64,000 nucleotides of DNA, from contig CM040117.1 of the NCBI GenBank assembly GCA_022559845.1, positions 17,508,856-17,572,855 of the forward strand, in the 5' to 3' direction. This document shows, piece by piece, positions 1 through 10,640 of the stretch. The notes under the pieces were generated by a model, which worked only from the letters and a program-made list of their open reading frames with translations, had not been told where the DNA came from and searched no databases. The first letter of the stretch is position 1; each line of letters starts with the position of its first letter. This DNA comes from Amorphophallus konjac. Taxonomy: Eukaryota; Streptophyta; Magnoliopsida; Alismatales; Araceae. The position numbers and the translations under genes were made by a program.

Positions 1-850
1 CCAATCGAGGATGGCTTGGACCTTTTCAGGGTCCATGGATACTCCTTCGGTGGAGACAACATACCCAAGGAAGGTAATGGACTTTGTCATGAATTGACAT
101 TTTCCAAAATTGGCAAAGAGGCTCTCCTTCCTAAGAGTGGTGCAGACTTGCCTAAGGTGACTGAGATGGGCTTCTTTGGACTGGCTGTAGATGAGGATGT
201 CATCAAAGTAGACTACCAGGAAGACTCCAATGTAGGGCCTAAGGACCTCGGTCATAAGGCGCATAAAGGTGCTTGGGGCATTAGAGAGCCCAAAAGGCAT
301 CACCAGCCATTCATAGAGCCCATCCTTGGTTTTAAAGGCTGTTTTCCATTCATCTCCTAGCCTTATCCTAACCTGATGGTAGCCACTTTTGAGATCTATT
401 TTGGAGAAAATGGTGGCCCCGGCTAGCATGTCAAGCATGTCGTCAAGCCTAGGTATGGGAAACCTGTACTTGACCGTGATCTTGTTGATGGCCCTACTGT
501 CGACACACATCCGCCATGTCCCATCTTTCTTAGGTGTGAGGAGGGCTGGGACAGCACAAGGACTCTTGCTAAGACGGAGGAAGCCTTTTCTTATGAGTTC
601 CTCCACTTGCCTCCTTAGTTCAGCATGCTCAGTGGGGTTGAGGCGGTAGTGGGGAAGGTTTGGGAGGGTGGCCCCGGGGACAAGATCAATGGCATGTTGG
701 ACATCCCTCATGGGTGGCAGTTGGTCGGGGAGCTCCTCGGGGAATACGTCCTTAAATTCTTCCAGGAGAGGGTGGATTTCCACGGGGTGAGGATTGGAGG
801 GGGTTGCCTCTCCAAGACATATGACAATAGCACAAAGGGGTGTCCCTCGG
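1..850 (-). pseudogene. pol: Element D pol: reverse transcriptase (partial)
   Basis: On the minus strand this stretch reads as a Ty3/gypsy reverse transcriptase, without stops from about 780 down to position 1. Recognisable blocks in order are the linker FKDVFPEELP (near 760), the fingers block KKDGTWRMCVDSRAINKITV (near 520), FSKIDLKSGYHQVRI (near 400), MPFGLSNAPSTF (near 290) and the catalytic VVYFDDILIYS, whose FDD codons are at 199-207. A stop near 852 and a change of frame separate it from the protease. The enzyme copies element RNA to cDNA in the virus-like particle. RNase H and integrase lie outside the window. Confidence 0.88.
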
Positions 851-851
851 G

Positions 852-1560
852 TTATTTCTTCCTCGAGCTCTTTCCTAGTGATGAGGTGGAGGCCTTTGAC
901 TGGCCCGGTGGGATTTTCAGGGGTGGGGTTTTGGGTTTTTGGTTGGGTTGGTGTGGACGAGGCCCTGAGTTTTGGTGGTGTAGGAAGGATTCCCTTGGTG
1001 GGTGGTTCTTTTTGGGGAGGGGAGGGGTTGAGGCGGATACTCTTCCCCTCGTGGTCAAAGGTGCATGTGTTTGTTTTCCCATGGATGGTAGCATTGACAT
1101 CATATATCCAAGGTCTACCCAATAGGATGCTTCCTACAGCCATCGGTATGATATCACACCATATTTGCCCTTGGTAGGATGAGAAGGTGATGGGGATAAG
1201 ACAACATGTGTCGACGGGTAGGGAGTGGTTGTTTATCCAAGACACACGATAGGGTTTGGGGTGGGGTGTAGGGGTAAGCCCTAGGAGTTTGACGGTGTCC
1301 GGAGACACGGCGTTGATACAACTCCCGTTGTCTAGGATGACCTTCCTAACATGATCCCCGATCTTGACAAATGTGTGAAAAATGGAAGTCCTCCGCCAGT
1401 CATCCTCTTGTGGTTGGGTGAGGGTGCATCTTATCACCCCTAGGTGGCTAGAGTGTGGGTCCTCTTCTATCCCTTCCTCAAAGAATTGCTCATTGTATTC
1501 CTCTTCCCATCCTAAAGCAGCCTCGTATTCCTCAATAGTACTCTCATGTGTTTCCTGGGT
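852..1560 (-). pseudogene. pol: Element D pol: aspartic protease
   Basis: The minus strand encodes a retropepsin-type protease. The segment FHTFVKIGDHVRKVILDNGS near 1330-1385 is the N-terminal strand and active-site loop, and SILLGRPWIYDVNATIHGK near 1075-1130 is the C-terminal part typical of plant chromovirus proteases. The active site reads D-N-G-S where D-S/T/G-G-S is usual. The proline-rich linker after it reaches a stop near 852, out of frame with the reverse transcriptase. The protease would cleave the Gag-Pol polyprotein. Confidence 0.75.
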
Positions 1561-1604
1561 AGTAGAAGGTTCACTCTCAATGACTAGGCTTGACATCCCC
1601 TTGG

Positions 1605-2729
1605 AGGGACATTGGTTGGCTATGTGGCCATAGCCATGGCATCGAAAACACTTGACCGTATTGCTCATTGGGGTCTTCCCTTTGGAGTTGTCTTCCCGTT
1701 GAGAAGGGGGGTTGAGTGGAGTGGTCTTTGTGGGGGTGGGAGTGGTTGGTTGGTGGTAGGGCCGAGTGGGGGTTCCCCCATTGGGAGGAGGAGGTGTTCT
1801 TAGCAGAGGAGGTAGGTTGGGACGGGGTCCCGGGCCCTTGGGGGGGGGGCAAACCTAGGATTCCTAGCAAATCTCTCTACATCCCGGGCTATTTGATAGC
1901 CAATTTCCAAGCTATGCACTTCCCTCATAAAAAGCTCCCGTTTGATGTGGGGAAGGAGACCATTCCTAAACCGGGATAACGTGACGGCTGGATCTTCAAC
2001 CACACCACACCTTAGGAGATATGAATCAAAATTTTCAATATACTCTTCCACGGTTTTTCCCTCTTGGGTAAGGCTTTGCCATTCATCAAGAAGAAGTTGG
2101 CTATAGGAGATGGGAAGATATTTGTTCCTAAGTTGATCTTTCATGTCTAGCCAAGTGTTGATGGGTTCCTCACGCCTGATCCTCCTTTGGTTTTCAACCT
2201 TTAGCCAATAGGTTTTGGCTAGTTTAAGGAGGTGCATCTTGGCCAACCTAACCTTTCTCTCCTCTGACATGGGGTACCATTCGAAGTATTGGTCCATGTC
2301 ATGCTCCCATTCTTTATAGACACTAGGGTTATGAGACCCATCAAAATTAGGAGCTTCCACTTTGATCATTCTTAGTAGGAATTCATCATGATCCTCACGT
2401 GGTCGCCTATCATGGTATCGAGGTTGTGGGACTCTCTCTTGCTCACGATTCCACTCATCATCTAGGTCTTCCCTCTCATGTTCAACCCGCGGAGGAGGAA
2501 CTCTTTGGGCATGGTTCCTAGGTGGGGCCCTAGCTTCTTCTAGTCTTTCTAATCCGGTGAAAATTCCATTCATTTGCTCCGTGAGGACTTGAATGGCAGC
2601 CTCAATTCGATCCATGGGAGTTTGGGGAGCTTCCCTTGGGTTGTTTTGGTTGTCATGAGCATTGGGATCCATTGGTGGATTGGAATTAGAAGGATCAACC
2701 CGATATATGGTGCCCCTACGGGTGGACAT
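1605..2729 (-). pseudogene. gag: Element D gag with CCHC zinc knuckle
   Basis: The reading frame from the ATG at 2727-2729 runs to about 1800 and encodes a retrotransposon Gag core: a charged N-terminus, the block PNFDGSHNPSVYKEWEHDMD, WLDMKDQLRNKYLP, and LTQEGKTVEEYIENFDSYLL. It ends at a stop near 1800. After a frame change a perfect CX2CX4HX4C knuckle (CFRCHGYGHIANQC) is at 1609-1650, so the 3' part of gag is frameshifted. An upstream in-frame ATG exists at 2850-2852, but it lies in the primer-site/LTR junction, so I prefer 2729. Gag would form the particle shell, and the knuckle would bind RNA. Confidence 0.88.
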
Positions 2730-2802
2730 GCACAATGATGACAAACGGGATAGAAATGCACTTGCCCTTGGACCTAGGCTTGTAGAGACAAGTCTAAAAC
2801 TT

Positions 2803-2814
2803 GCTCTGATACCA
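2803..2814 (-). promoter_or_regulatory. Element D primer-binding site
   Basis: The minus-strand sequence TGGTATCAGAGC matches the plant initiator-methionine tRNA 3' end. It lies 3 bases from the LTR end at 2818, fixing the LTR border and the minus orientation. Confidence 0.92.
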
Positions 2815-2817
2815 ATT

Positions 2818-5183
2818 TGATGTGACACCACTACGGGGTATGCAGCAAGCAAAAGGAATCTTAGGACCTACTCCGCATTCACAATCACATAACAATTAAG
2901 TTGATAAATCGGGGCCAAAATGCCGTCGCACACACGTGAGCCCGGGGTGACTAAAGGATGCTAGGGGGAGGTGATGGATCAAGACCCTTGCTGGTAGAGT
3001 GCCAGCAGGGCTAGGGTTGCCCTCCCGAGGGTACGTAGCCCACGCTTATGGGGCTGGCCGGTACCAATTGGGGCACTAGGTCCCACTCGCTTACTTTAAC
3101 CACGGTGACCACACTATGATGGTGGAACCGGGATCGGGCACTCGCTCGCATGCACAACGGGGCTATATCTACGGATATTAAACAAACAAGCACTAAGAAT
3201 AATGGAGCAAAGTTTAGAGCTCACCTGGTTGGTTTGAAGAAACCAACCCCGTTCGGAGACGTGGGCGAGCGGGGAAGTGTGGATCCCGCACACTGCGCCG
3301 ATGTCGCTTGAGCTGCTTAGTACATGAACTACTCCTCACGCAGGAGGGTTGGATTAGGGGTGGGGAAAACAAACTTACATCAAACACTACCTCCACGCAG
3401 GGAGGGGCGCTAAGCCGGCCAGGCGGAAGGGGAAAACTTGCCAACGATGAGGGAGTGGAAGCCGTCGAAGGTTCTGCTCACTTGCTGTGAGAGGGAACAG
3501 GTCGCCACTGCCGCAGTCGTAGTTCGTCCTCAGGAAATTTTCCGGCAACGAGACCAAGGGGGAATTCTTCGTAACAGGGACGGGAACACCTATGAATTTT
3601 AGCGAATTCTTCTGGCGTCGTCGCTGGCCGCGGCGGAGGCTCGAACAGGATGAGGGATTCTGATGCTGACGGCTTCAGGTCTGATGCAGTAGGATGCAGA
3701 GGTTGCCACGGACGCTCCCGGATGCCGAATTACGAACCGTCAGAGTTTCCGGAATCGTGGAAGAAGCCTCTGCACAGCAAAACTGACGACAACTCTTTCT
3801 GAGGTCGGGCTGGACTGGGGGACGCCGATGATCAGTCACTGGTCGCTGCAGACAGCAGGAGGCAGACCCGCGCGACTGAGGGAGAAAATTCGGAACTCTG
3901 GTTCCTGGATGCCAAACGAGGTCCCGTTTCTTGCACCTGATCGGGGACAGGGGAAGGAAGAACTTTGATGAAGAGCTTTCTGTCGGGTTCCTTCTCTGTT
4001 GGTCGTGAGGCTGCTTCCAATCGGGCTCAGGCTCTCTGCAGAAGATGTCTGGCGCAGTCGTGGTAGAACAGCTCTCCAGGTTGGCCATGAACTCGGAACG
4101 GGATGATTCCACCTCGCTTGCGAAGGGGACTCGCAGACCTTTCCGTCGATGTAGGCCACGCCTCTGGATGTATCTTTATGACTCCGGGGTCACTTCTGCT
4201 AGTCGCAACCCTCTTCTGCCACCTGCAGACTGATCAGGATGCAGAGAAGGGATGGTGGTGGAACTAGGGATAAGGATGGGGTTTGGCAATAGTGGAGATG
4301 GTGGAGTGGAGGGTCGATGGGAGAGGGAGTGTAGGGGTGTGGAGAGGAGTGGAGCTGGGGAGATGGAGGTCCAAGGGGGTGGAGGGGAGAGGAGGCCGCG
4401 GCTAGGTGAGAGGGGAATGAGGGGGTCGGCCAAGGCAAATGGGGAGGTGGGTGGGTGGAGAGGGGTGCGCAAGTTTGAAGTGGGGGGGAGGGTTTGATTG
4501 CTTGGGGATATGAATGGGTATGTGGGGAAGTGGAGGGGTTGCTTGGGGAAGAGGGATGGTTGCCTTGGAGGTGGGGAAGGTGTGTGGGGGATTGGAAGAG
4601 TCACTTGGGGGATGTGGAAGTGTTAATGGGAGTTATGGACCAAGGGGATGTGAAAGGGTGGGGGCTGATGTGGCAAGTGGGGAAGGTGAAGGGGCAGGTG
4701 CGCCCAGGGGAGAGAGAGAGGAGGAGAGAGAAGGGGTCCGCCTCCTGAAGAGAGAGAGAGTGATAAAGCTAGAGAGAGAGGGGGGGAGATGCACTTATGC
4801 TCAAAATACTCAATAATTCATTAACCTTCTCAAGTGGGAGTTGGGGTCCTATATATAGGGATCCCAACTTTGTACAAAAGCCCCTGAGAAAAGAACAAAA
4901 GACAGATAACCAAGGTGCAAGAAGGGGTGCTCATGGGCCTAGCTCCTCTAGATGGGCCACAAAGCCAAACAAGCCCAATATGCTGATCCACTAATATGAG
5001 CACCTAGGACATGACTCAAAATACATCAAAAAGACTCAAGAAAAGGGAAAATACATCAAGATGCCCATAGTAATAAACTCTAATGTCGTCGAGGACCCAT
5101 CAAGTCGTGCAGTCGCAGCCTACCCGTCTCCAGAAGGGAGAGGGGTGTCTAGCCAGAGGGAACGCTGGGTGATGTCCCCATCA
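2818..5183 (-). repeat. Element D 5' LTR
   Basis: This 2366 bp LTR is bounded by the primer site at 2818 (plus-strand TGATGTGACACC) and by CCCCATCA at 5183. On the minus strand it starts TGATGGGG and ends GTCACATCA, so it has TG...CA termini. A TATA box (CTATATATAG, 4848-4857) separates U3 from the transcribed part. A GA-rich stretch lies at about 4700-4785. Terminal bases, TATA context and several internal blocks match the LTR of element E, so D and E are related families. I see no coding sequence in it. Confidence 0.85.
4848..4857 (-). promoter_or_regulatory. TATA box of element D LTR
   Basis: CTATATATAG is read on the minus strand in the context GGATCCCTATATATAGGACC. The same context with CTATAAATAG occurs in both LTRs of element E, supporting a conserved promoter. 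Confidence 0.7.
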
Positions 5184-5322
5184 TTCATCCTCGAAATTGA
5201 GGATAACCCAAGGGGAAAAAAGAGGAAGACTCACTCAAACAGGTAAGGGAACTGCTGACGCATCTCATCCTCACGCTCCCAAGAAGCCTCACCACCAGAG
5301 TGCCGCTGCCACACCACCTTAA
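5184..5322 (-). pseudogene. pol: Element C pol: extreme C-terminus, cut off by element A
   Basis: The minus strand encodes the last part of a Tekay/Del chromovirus polyprotein: VKVVWQRHSGGEASWERE, then DEMRQQFPYLFE and a stop near 5236. It continues from the integrase at 27045-28350; the two parts are separated by element A, whose 5 bp duplication cttaa flanks the break at 5318-5322 and 27040-27044. Downstream a purine-rich stretch and the sequence TCGAGGATGAA mark the approach to C's 3' LTR, where element D has inserted at 5183/5184. This is the degenerate chromodomain-like tail of the integrase. Confidence 0.85.
5318..5322. repeat. Target-site duplication of element A, left copy
   Basis: The sequence cttaa precedes the TGTTG start of A and recurs at 27040-27044 directly after its terminal CAACA. 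Both copies lie in the same reading of C's pol gene. Confidence 0.93.
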
Positions 5323-5699
5323 TGTTGTGCCCCTGTGATCATTTGAGTCTTCCTGTGGTTTGGGTCATTCGACATCGTCTTGTGGTCATTTGAGTTATTG
5401 GATATTCTTGGTTTTGATAATAGCTAAACACTATAAGTCATTATTGTTTTAACTCTCATATGACTGACATACGTGATGTTTTGTTCATGACAGATATGCC
5501 AATGAATTGCCAAGGAATGAAGTGGAGATGGCAAATGCGAAAGCTCAAATGTTGAGCCCCCGGAATAAAATTTTGATTATAGGAGCGATATAATCAACAG
5601 AAATCTTCAAGACTGTCAAGGGTGATGCCACAGACATGAACGGACTGCTAAAGGAGTCAAGTGATGGAGCTAAAGCAGTTAACTGACCGACCTGGGAAA

Positions 5700-5905
5700 G
5701 CCCGGGGTCTGCCCAGCTGGCCGTCGACCGCCAGCACAGGGGCGGTCGACCGCCCCAGCCAGCAACTGCCAGATTGCAACTCTTTCAGTAGCGGTCGACC
5801 ACCAGCCCAGTAGCGGTCGACCAAAATTTCCAGGAACCGCCCGTTTGCAAGTTTCTCAGTAGCGGTCGACCGCCAGAAGCTGCAGGTCGACCGCCATCCC
5901 CGAGC
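5700..5905. repeat. Cluster of GTCGAC palindromes in the A LTR
   Basis: Six GTCGAC cores occur in about 200 bp, the best extended to GGCGGTCGACCGCC. They lie upstream of the TATA box in U3, and the cluster is repeated in the 3' LTR at about 14560-14745. Spacers are 12-50 bp and share blocks such as CAGTAGCGGTCGACC. Palindromic repeats in U3 are known for Sireviruses; a regulatory role here is inference. Confidence 0.75.
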
Positions 5906-6034
5906 CTTCAATGTTAACTTTGTTTTCCACTTCGAGAAGAACCCCTTTCCTTGTATTTGTTTAACCCCAAAGTCACCCAATCCCCCATGGATTGTGGATC
6001 TGGTCTGGGGGATGTCCAAGGACCATTCAAAGTC

Positions 6035-6040
6035 TATAAA
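6035..6040 (+). promoter_or_regulatory. TATA box of element A 5' LTR
   Basis: TATAAA in the context AAAGTCTATAAAACC is about 130 bp downstream of the palindrome cluster. The identical context is in the 3' LTR near 14881. It is the only good TATA box downstream of the palindromes. Confidence 0.65.
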
Positions 6041-6927
6041 ACCAATATAAGAGTGTTGGAAACCCTAAGGCTAAGAGGGGAGATCAAAGGAGGCTACAAG
6101 GGTGTGTTCAAGGGAGAGGTGTTCGAGTACTGTAGCCGTGAACAGTACTCCGGGAAGAAGTTCTTCATCAAATCCGCAAGTGATTGAAGCTACTTCAAGA
6201 GGAGATCAACCCCAAGCCAAGTGAAGATAAAGCTGCAACCATCATCCTCTTCCTCATCTCAAGGTGATCCATAGAAGCTCATTCTCAAGGGAGATCAAAT
6301 CTGCATCCTTCATCTTTTTCATCAACTCAAGGTGATCCAAGGAAGACCATGTCACAAGGAAGAAGATACTATTGAAGAATCAGATTCAAGCTTCAGCAAT
6401 CTCAGACAAGATCTTTTCTCTTTGAGGATATTCTATATCTTGTTTGAGTATTTTCATATCTTGTTCTTTTTCATTTCATTCAAACATTTGAAACTGAAGA
6501 TCGTCCCTACCGGTGGTTAGTAGGAAGGCAATCAGAAGTTGTCCGATCTGTGGTGTTGACGTCCCTACCTGTGGTTAGTAGGAAGGCAATCGGAGGTCTT
6601 TCCGATTTACGGTTTAGTGCGTGGCACTAGTGGAGCCTCACCGGATTTGGTGAGGGGTGGACGTAGGATTGGGGATTCAGTCCGAACCACCTTAAAATCC
6701 TTTGTGTTGTAGTTTGTTTATGTGATTGCTTCGTTCTAGATGCATGCTTAGGTTCAAATTGATATATTAGTTGCTCATCTTGCCAAGTGAATCATAGTGT
6801 TCTTCGATAAGCTAGTTATATTCCACTGTGATTTATTTTATCTAGCTATATATAGAGTTGCATTACGAAAAGAGGGGCAGATCTATTCACCCCTCCCCTC
6901 TAGATCCGCTGTCCACCACTCAACAAG

Positions 6928-6939
6928 TGGTATCAGAGC
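6928..6939 (+). promoter_or_regulatory. Element A primer-binding site
   Basis: TGGTATCAGAGC, complementary to initiator-Met tRNA, lies two bases after the LTR end at 6925 and just before the gag start at 6953. Confidence 0.95.
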
Positions 6940-6952
6940 CTAATCTCTCATT

Positions 6953-8656
6953 ATGGGGTCCAACGACCTTGAGGGAAATGGTGGATTAGCGTCCAAAGGT
7001 TTCTTACCTGAAGGACATTTTGTTAATAGACCTCCTTACTTTACTGGAACTAATTATCCTTATTGGAAACATCGCATGCAGGTGTTCATTCGCGCCCAAG
7101 CCTACGAACTTTGGCGAGTGATCAGCAAAGGTCCGTATGAGCTTACGGATAATGAGGATTTGTGGACCAAAGAACAAATAAGACAATCCACTGTCAACTG
7201 GAGTGCTAAACACATCATGCAATGCTCACTCCATCCAGTAGAATTCTTAAGAGTTGCTACCTGCGCAACGATAAAACAGATGTGTGACAAGCTAGAGGTA
7301 ATTTACGAAGGAACCTCTCAGGTACGAGAAACAAAAGCTAACATTTTAGTTTCTGAATATGAAATGTTCCGCATGAAGCCTGATGAGTCAATTCAAAATA
7401 TGTATGCTCAGTTAACTATGCTTACTAATAGTCTAACTGATTTGGGAAAGAAATACTCAGAACTGGAAATTGTGAGAAAGATTCTCAGATCATTGACTCC
7501 CGCATGGCACACAAAGGCTACCATGGTTGAAGAATCGAGAGATCTCGCAACTACCAAGGTAGATGAACTCATTGGATCATTGATGACCTATGAGATCAAC
7601 CTTAAGAACAAAGAGGCTGAAGTGCCTAAGAAAAAGCCCCTAGCTCTTAAAGCAGGACCCAGCGGACAAGGCTCTTCTGATGAAGGTGAGGATTCGGCAA
7701 GTGAGCGAGATGAGGATGACGTAGCCATGCTCACACGTAAGTTCAGAAAATTCATGAGAAAGGAAGGTAAGAGCTTCATGAGAGGAAGGTCAAAGGTAAG
7801 AAATGGTTTCAAATCTAATTCTGAAAACTCTAAGAAATCTGATAAAATCATTTGCTATTCTTGCAATAAACCATGACATTTCAAGAATGATTGTCCCGAC
7901 AGATTTAGAAAAGTCGACAAATGAAAGGGCAAGAAGAATAACAAGGTCATGGTGTCCACATGGAGCGATGAACAGGAAAGTGATGACGGAACTAGCTCCT
8001 CGGACAAAGAAAAAGAAGATCTCTGCCTCATGGCCAATGGTGACGAAGAAACTGAGGTAAATTCTCCATTTGAAGATTATACAACTGATGATTGGGAGGA
8101 AGCATATATACAACTCATGGAAAAATATGACATGTACAAAAAGGAGAATAAATCATTAAAAAAATAAATTAACTTGTTTGTGCATGATCATGATATGAAT
8201 GATAAGAATGCTCCACTTGAAACTGAAATTGAAGATCTTAAGAAAATGATTGAGAATTTGGAAGAGGGAAGAAAAGAAATGGCTAACTTGAAAACTGAAA
8301 ATGTGGACTTAAGGAATGAAATTGATAGCATGAAACTCAAAATGCAAACCTATGAAAAGGATATCAAATTAAGCAATGAGAAGTATGAAGCTGTCAAACA
8401 TGTCAACACTCAACTCTTGCAAAACATTGAAAACCTACAAAAAGAGTTAAAGCACAAACAACAATCTTTAGAAAAATTTATGGGTGGAAAAGAAAATCTA
8501 GATGCATTGCTAGGTACTAGAATGAACTTCAACAAGGAAGGGTTAAGTTTTGAACCTACAAATAAAAGGCCATTTGGGTTAAAAAGTGTCACATTTGTTT
8601 CATCTTCCGAAGCTTCCACCTCAAACACAACTCCCACACAAAACCAGCAAAAATAA
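6953..8656 (+). pseudogene. gag: Element A gag (UBN2-type core, zinc knuckle, coiled coil)
   Basis: Gag starts at the ATG 13 bases after the primer site. Residues 1-220 form a copia Gag core (FTGTNYPYWKHRMQVF, ELWRVISKGP, later MYAQLTMLTNSLTDLGK). A knuckle at about 7852-7893 reads CYSCNKP*HFKNDC: the invariant Gly codon is now TGA. The same frame continues through further stops near 7922 and 8165 into an acidic stretch, then a long Lys/Glu/Asn-rich coiled coil and the motif ENLDALLGTRMNFNKEGL near 8493-8546. The coiled-coil C-terminus is a Sirevirus trait. Element B has a homologous, rearranged protein. Three nonsense codons in an otherwise conserved frame indicate decay. Confidence 0.92.
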
Positions 8657-9157
8657 AAGAAGAAAGGAAAAGAAAAGGTTGAAGAAGAAGCCACTGAAAT
8701 CCCCAAAAAGATTGCTCAAAAGCCTAAGAAAAGTCAACCTTCCCCACAACACAGGTCGACACCACATTGGCCATCAAACGTTCATACCGCCAAACAATTT
8801 CACACAGGTCGACACTGCCGTAGGTTGACACCACCATATTTTTGGGGCAATTGTGATTTCTGTATGCATCAATCTCATAGGTGACAAAACAATCATTTTC
8901 AACCCAAAACCAACCAACCGCCTCAATGGCTTAAGAAGCAAACTTCATCAAACTTCCACAAACTCCAACCAAGAGCCTCCAAACAGAAAATGAATGTCAA
9001 GATTAAAAATAAAAATCAAATCCCTACTCTAAGCAAATAAAACATGAATGTTAAGAAGGTTTGGATTCCAAAAGAAATGGTTTCATGTTTTAAAAATTTT
9101 AAAAGTTTGATGAGACCCAAATTTGGTTGGGTTCCAAACACCATTGCTTAATTACTT
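8657..9157 (+). pseudogene. Element A gag-pol linker with second zinc-finger remnant
   Basis: The gag frame continues past the stop at 8654-8656: a Lys-rich stretch, a His-rich stretch, and a CDFCMHQSH remnant near 8850-8876 that resembles a damaged CCHC knuckle. The pre-protease motif KVWIPKEMV and then FGWVPNTIA lead to the protease. Stops lie near 8882, 9038 and 9149. Related Sireviruses carry a knuckle in this position, and element B has an expanded set there. Confidence 0.6.
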
Positions 9158-9580
9158 GTGCAGGAATGTCTTGCAGCCATGCATAACAGGTGGTACCTTG
9201 ATAGCGGCTGTTCAAGACACATGACTGGAGATAAATCAAAATTTTATCTCTTGGAGGAAAAGGAAGGAGGATACGTCACATTTGGAGGGAACAACAAGGG
9301 AAAAATCATTGGAACAGGTAATGTAGGTAAGAATCTCTCCAACTCCATTTGTAACGTGCTGCTAGTTGAAGGCTTGAAAAATAACATGCTTAGTATAAGT
9401 CAATTGTGTGATAAAGGTCACAAAGTGCTGTTTGACTCTCATGAATGTAGAATCCTTGAACCAAAATTTGACAAGGTAAAATTTTCTGGTAAGAGAGTCA
9501 ACAATGTTTACATGATTGACTTAGATGATCCTGCTCATTTAAATCTTTGTCTTGCTGCACCAAAATCTGAACTTGCATAG
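9158..9580 (+). pseudogene. pol: Element A pol: aspartic protease
   Basis: In the same frame as gag this part encodes WYLDSGCSRHMTGDKSKF, the classic copia protease active site with D-S-G, followed by the FGGNNKGKIIGTGNVG flap region and LLVEGLKNNMLSISQLCDKG. It ends at a TAG (9578-9580) directly before the GAG-pre-integrase zinc motif. The protease would release Gag, integrase and RT/RNase H. No frameshift occurs between gag and protease, so this family was probably one Gag-Pol frame. Confidence 0.92.
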
Positions 9581-10640
9581 TTATGGCATCGTAGACTAGG
9601 ACATGCTAGCTACAATGTCTTACATAAACTGTTAAAGCATTCAATGGTGAATGGGTTGCCTGAACTTTCTTCTAAACAAGAAAATAAATTGTGTGATGCA
9701 TGTGCCCTAGGTAAACAAACAAGAAAATCCTTCAAGGCTAGATCTGTAAACATGTCATCTAAACCACTTGAGCTGATTCATATGAATTTGTTTGGTCCAA
9801 CCAGAACTGCTAGTTTAAGTGGTAGAAAATATGGATATGTCTTGGTGGATGATTACTCTAGGTTCACATGGGTTTTCTTTCTCACACATAAAAAAGATGC
9901 TTTTGATGAGTTTCAGGCACTCTACATGAAGATAAAGCAGGACGATGAGTTTAAAATTTCCAAGATTCAATCTGATCACGGTGGTGAATTTGAAAATGCT
10001 GACTTCTATAATCTTTGCAGGGCTGAAGGCATTTCACATCGATTTTCTTCACCAAGAACCCCAGAGCAAAACGGTGTAGTTGAAAGAAGAAACCGAACTC
10101 TCATAGAGATGGCAAGAAGAATGCTTGCCGAATGGCAACTCCCAAGGAAATTTTGGGCTGAAGCGGTAAACTCAGCATGTTACGTTATCAACCGCTCTAT
10201 GGTAAGGTCACACATCAAAAAGACTCCTTATGAGTTGCTGAAAGGTAAAAAGGCCTCTCTCTCACATATGAAAGTGTTTGGGTCAAAATACTTCATCCAC
10301 AACAATGACAAAAGAGACTTAGATAAATTCGAGTCTAGGAGCGATGAAGGTATATTTCTTAGATATTCTGATAGATCTAGGGCTTATAAAATTTATAATA
10401 TTAAGAGTCAAACTGTGGAAGAATCACCCCATGTTTCCTTTGATGAATATCATGATGATTTTAACAATGATAACTCTTGCAGGAAAAATGATGAAGATGG
10501 AAAATTCCTAAGCATGAAGGACAAGAGTAATCCTCCACAAGAAGAAACAAAAGAAGATGGTGACCTATCTGAATCAAGCAATGCAAGGGATCAAACTCTA
10601 GGAGAAGATAATGATTCGAAAACATTAGAATTCTTAAGGA
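9581..10640 (+). pseudogene. pol: Element A pol: integrase
   Basis: The region starts with the HHCC zinc domain (LWHRRLGHASYNVLH ... CDACALGKQTRKSF) and continues into the rve core. The first catalytic block reads HMNLFGPTRTASL: Asn stands where the family has Asp in HxDLFGP (codon at 9785-9787). The second block SDHGGEFEN keeps its Asp near 9970, and SPRTPEQNGVVERRNRT carries the third acidic region. FWAEAVNSACYVINR follows. The frame ends near 10651, and pol resumes in another frame after about 10620. Loss of the first catalytic acid would abolish strand transfer even without the frameshift. Confidence 0.92.

Larger units (their letters stand above)
1..5183 (-). mobile_element. Element D: Ty3/gypsy chromovirus, 5' part only
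   Basis: This is the 5' half of a minus-strand Ty3/gypsy element cut by the left window edge. Reading leftward from 5183 it has a 5' LTR (2818-5183), an initiator-Met-tRNA primer site, gag with a CCHC knuckle, an aspartic protease and reverse transcriptase to the palm. RNase H, integrase and the 3' LTR would lie left of position 1. Its right border touches the 3' coding end of element C, so D is inserted in C. The duplication cannot be checked because the left end is missing. The gag and the YFDD-type RT resemble CRM/Reina chromoviruses; that lineage call is tentative. Confidence 0.85.
5323..6925 (+). repeat. Element A 5' LTR
   Basis: The LTR runs from TGTTGTGCCCC to CTCAACA, followed after two bases by the primer site. 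It holds a cluster of GTCGAC palindromes (5700-5905) in U3 and a TATA box at 6035. The first 156 bases differ from the 3' LTR at six sites by my count, all transitions. It has no convincing gene; short open frames near the TATA box recur in both copies but lack any recognisable domain. Confidence 0.95.

Noticed and set aside
5951..6187. A 78-residue protein in the A LTR, present twice (5951-6187, 14799-15035)
   Set aside because: It spans the TATA box and is present twice only because LTRs are duplicated; no domain.
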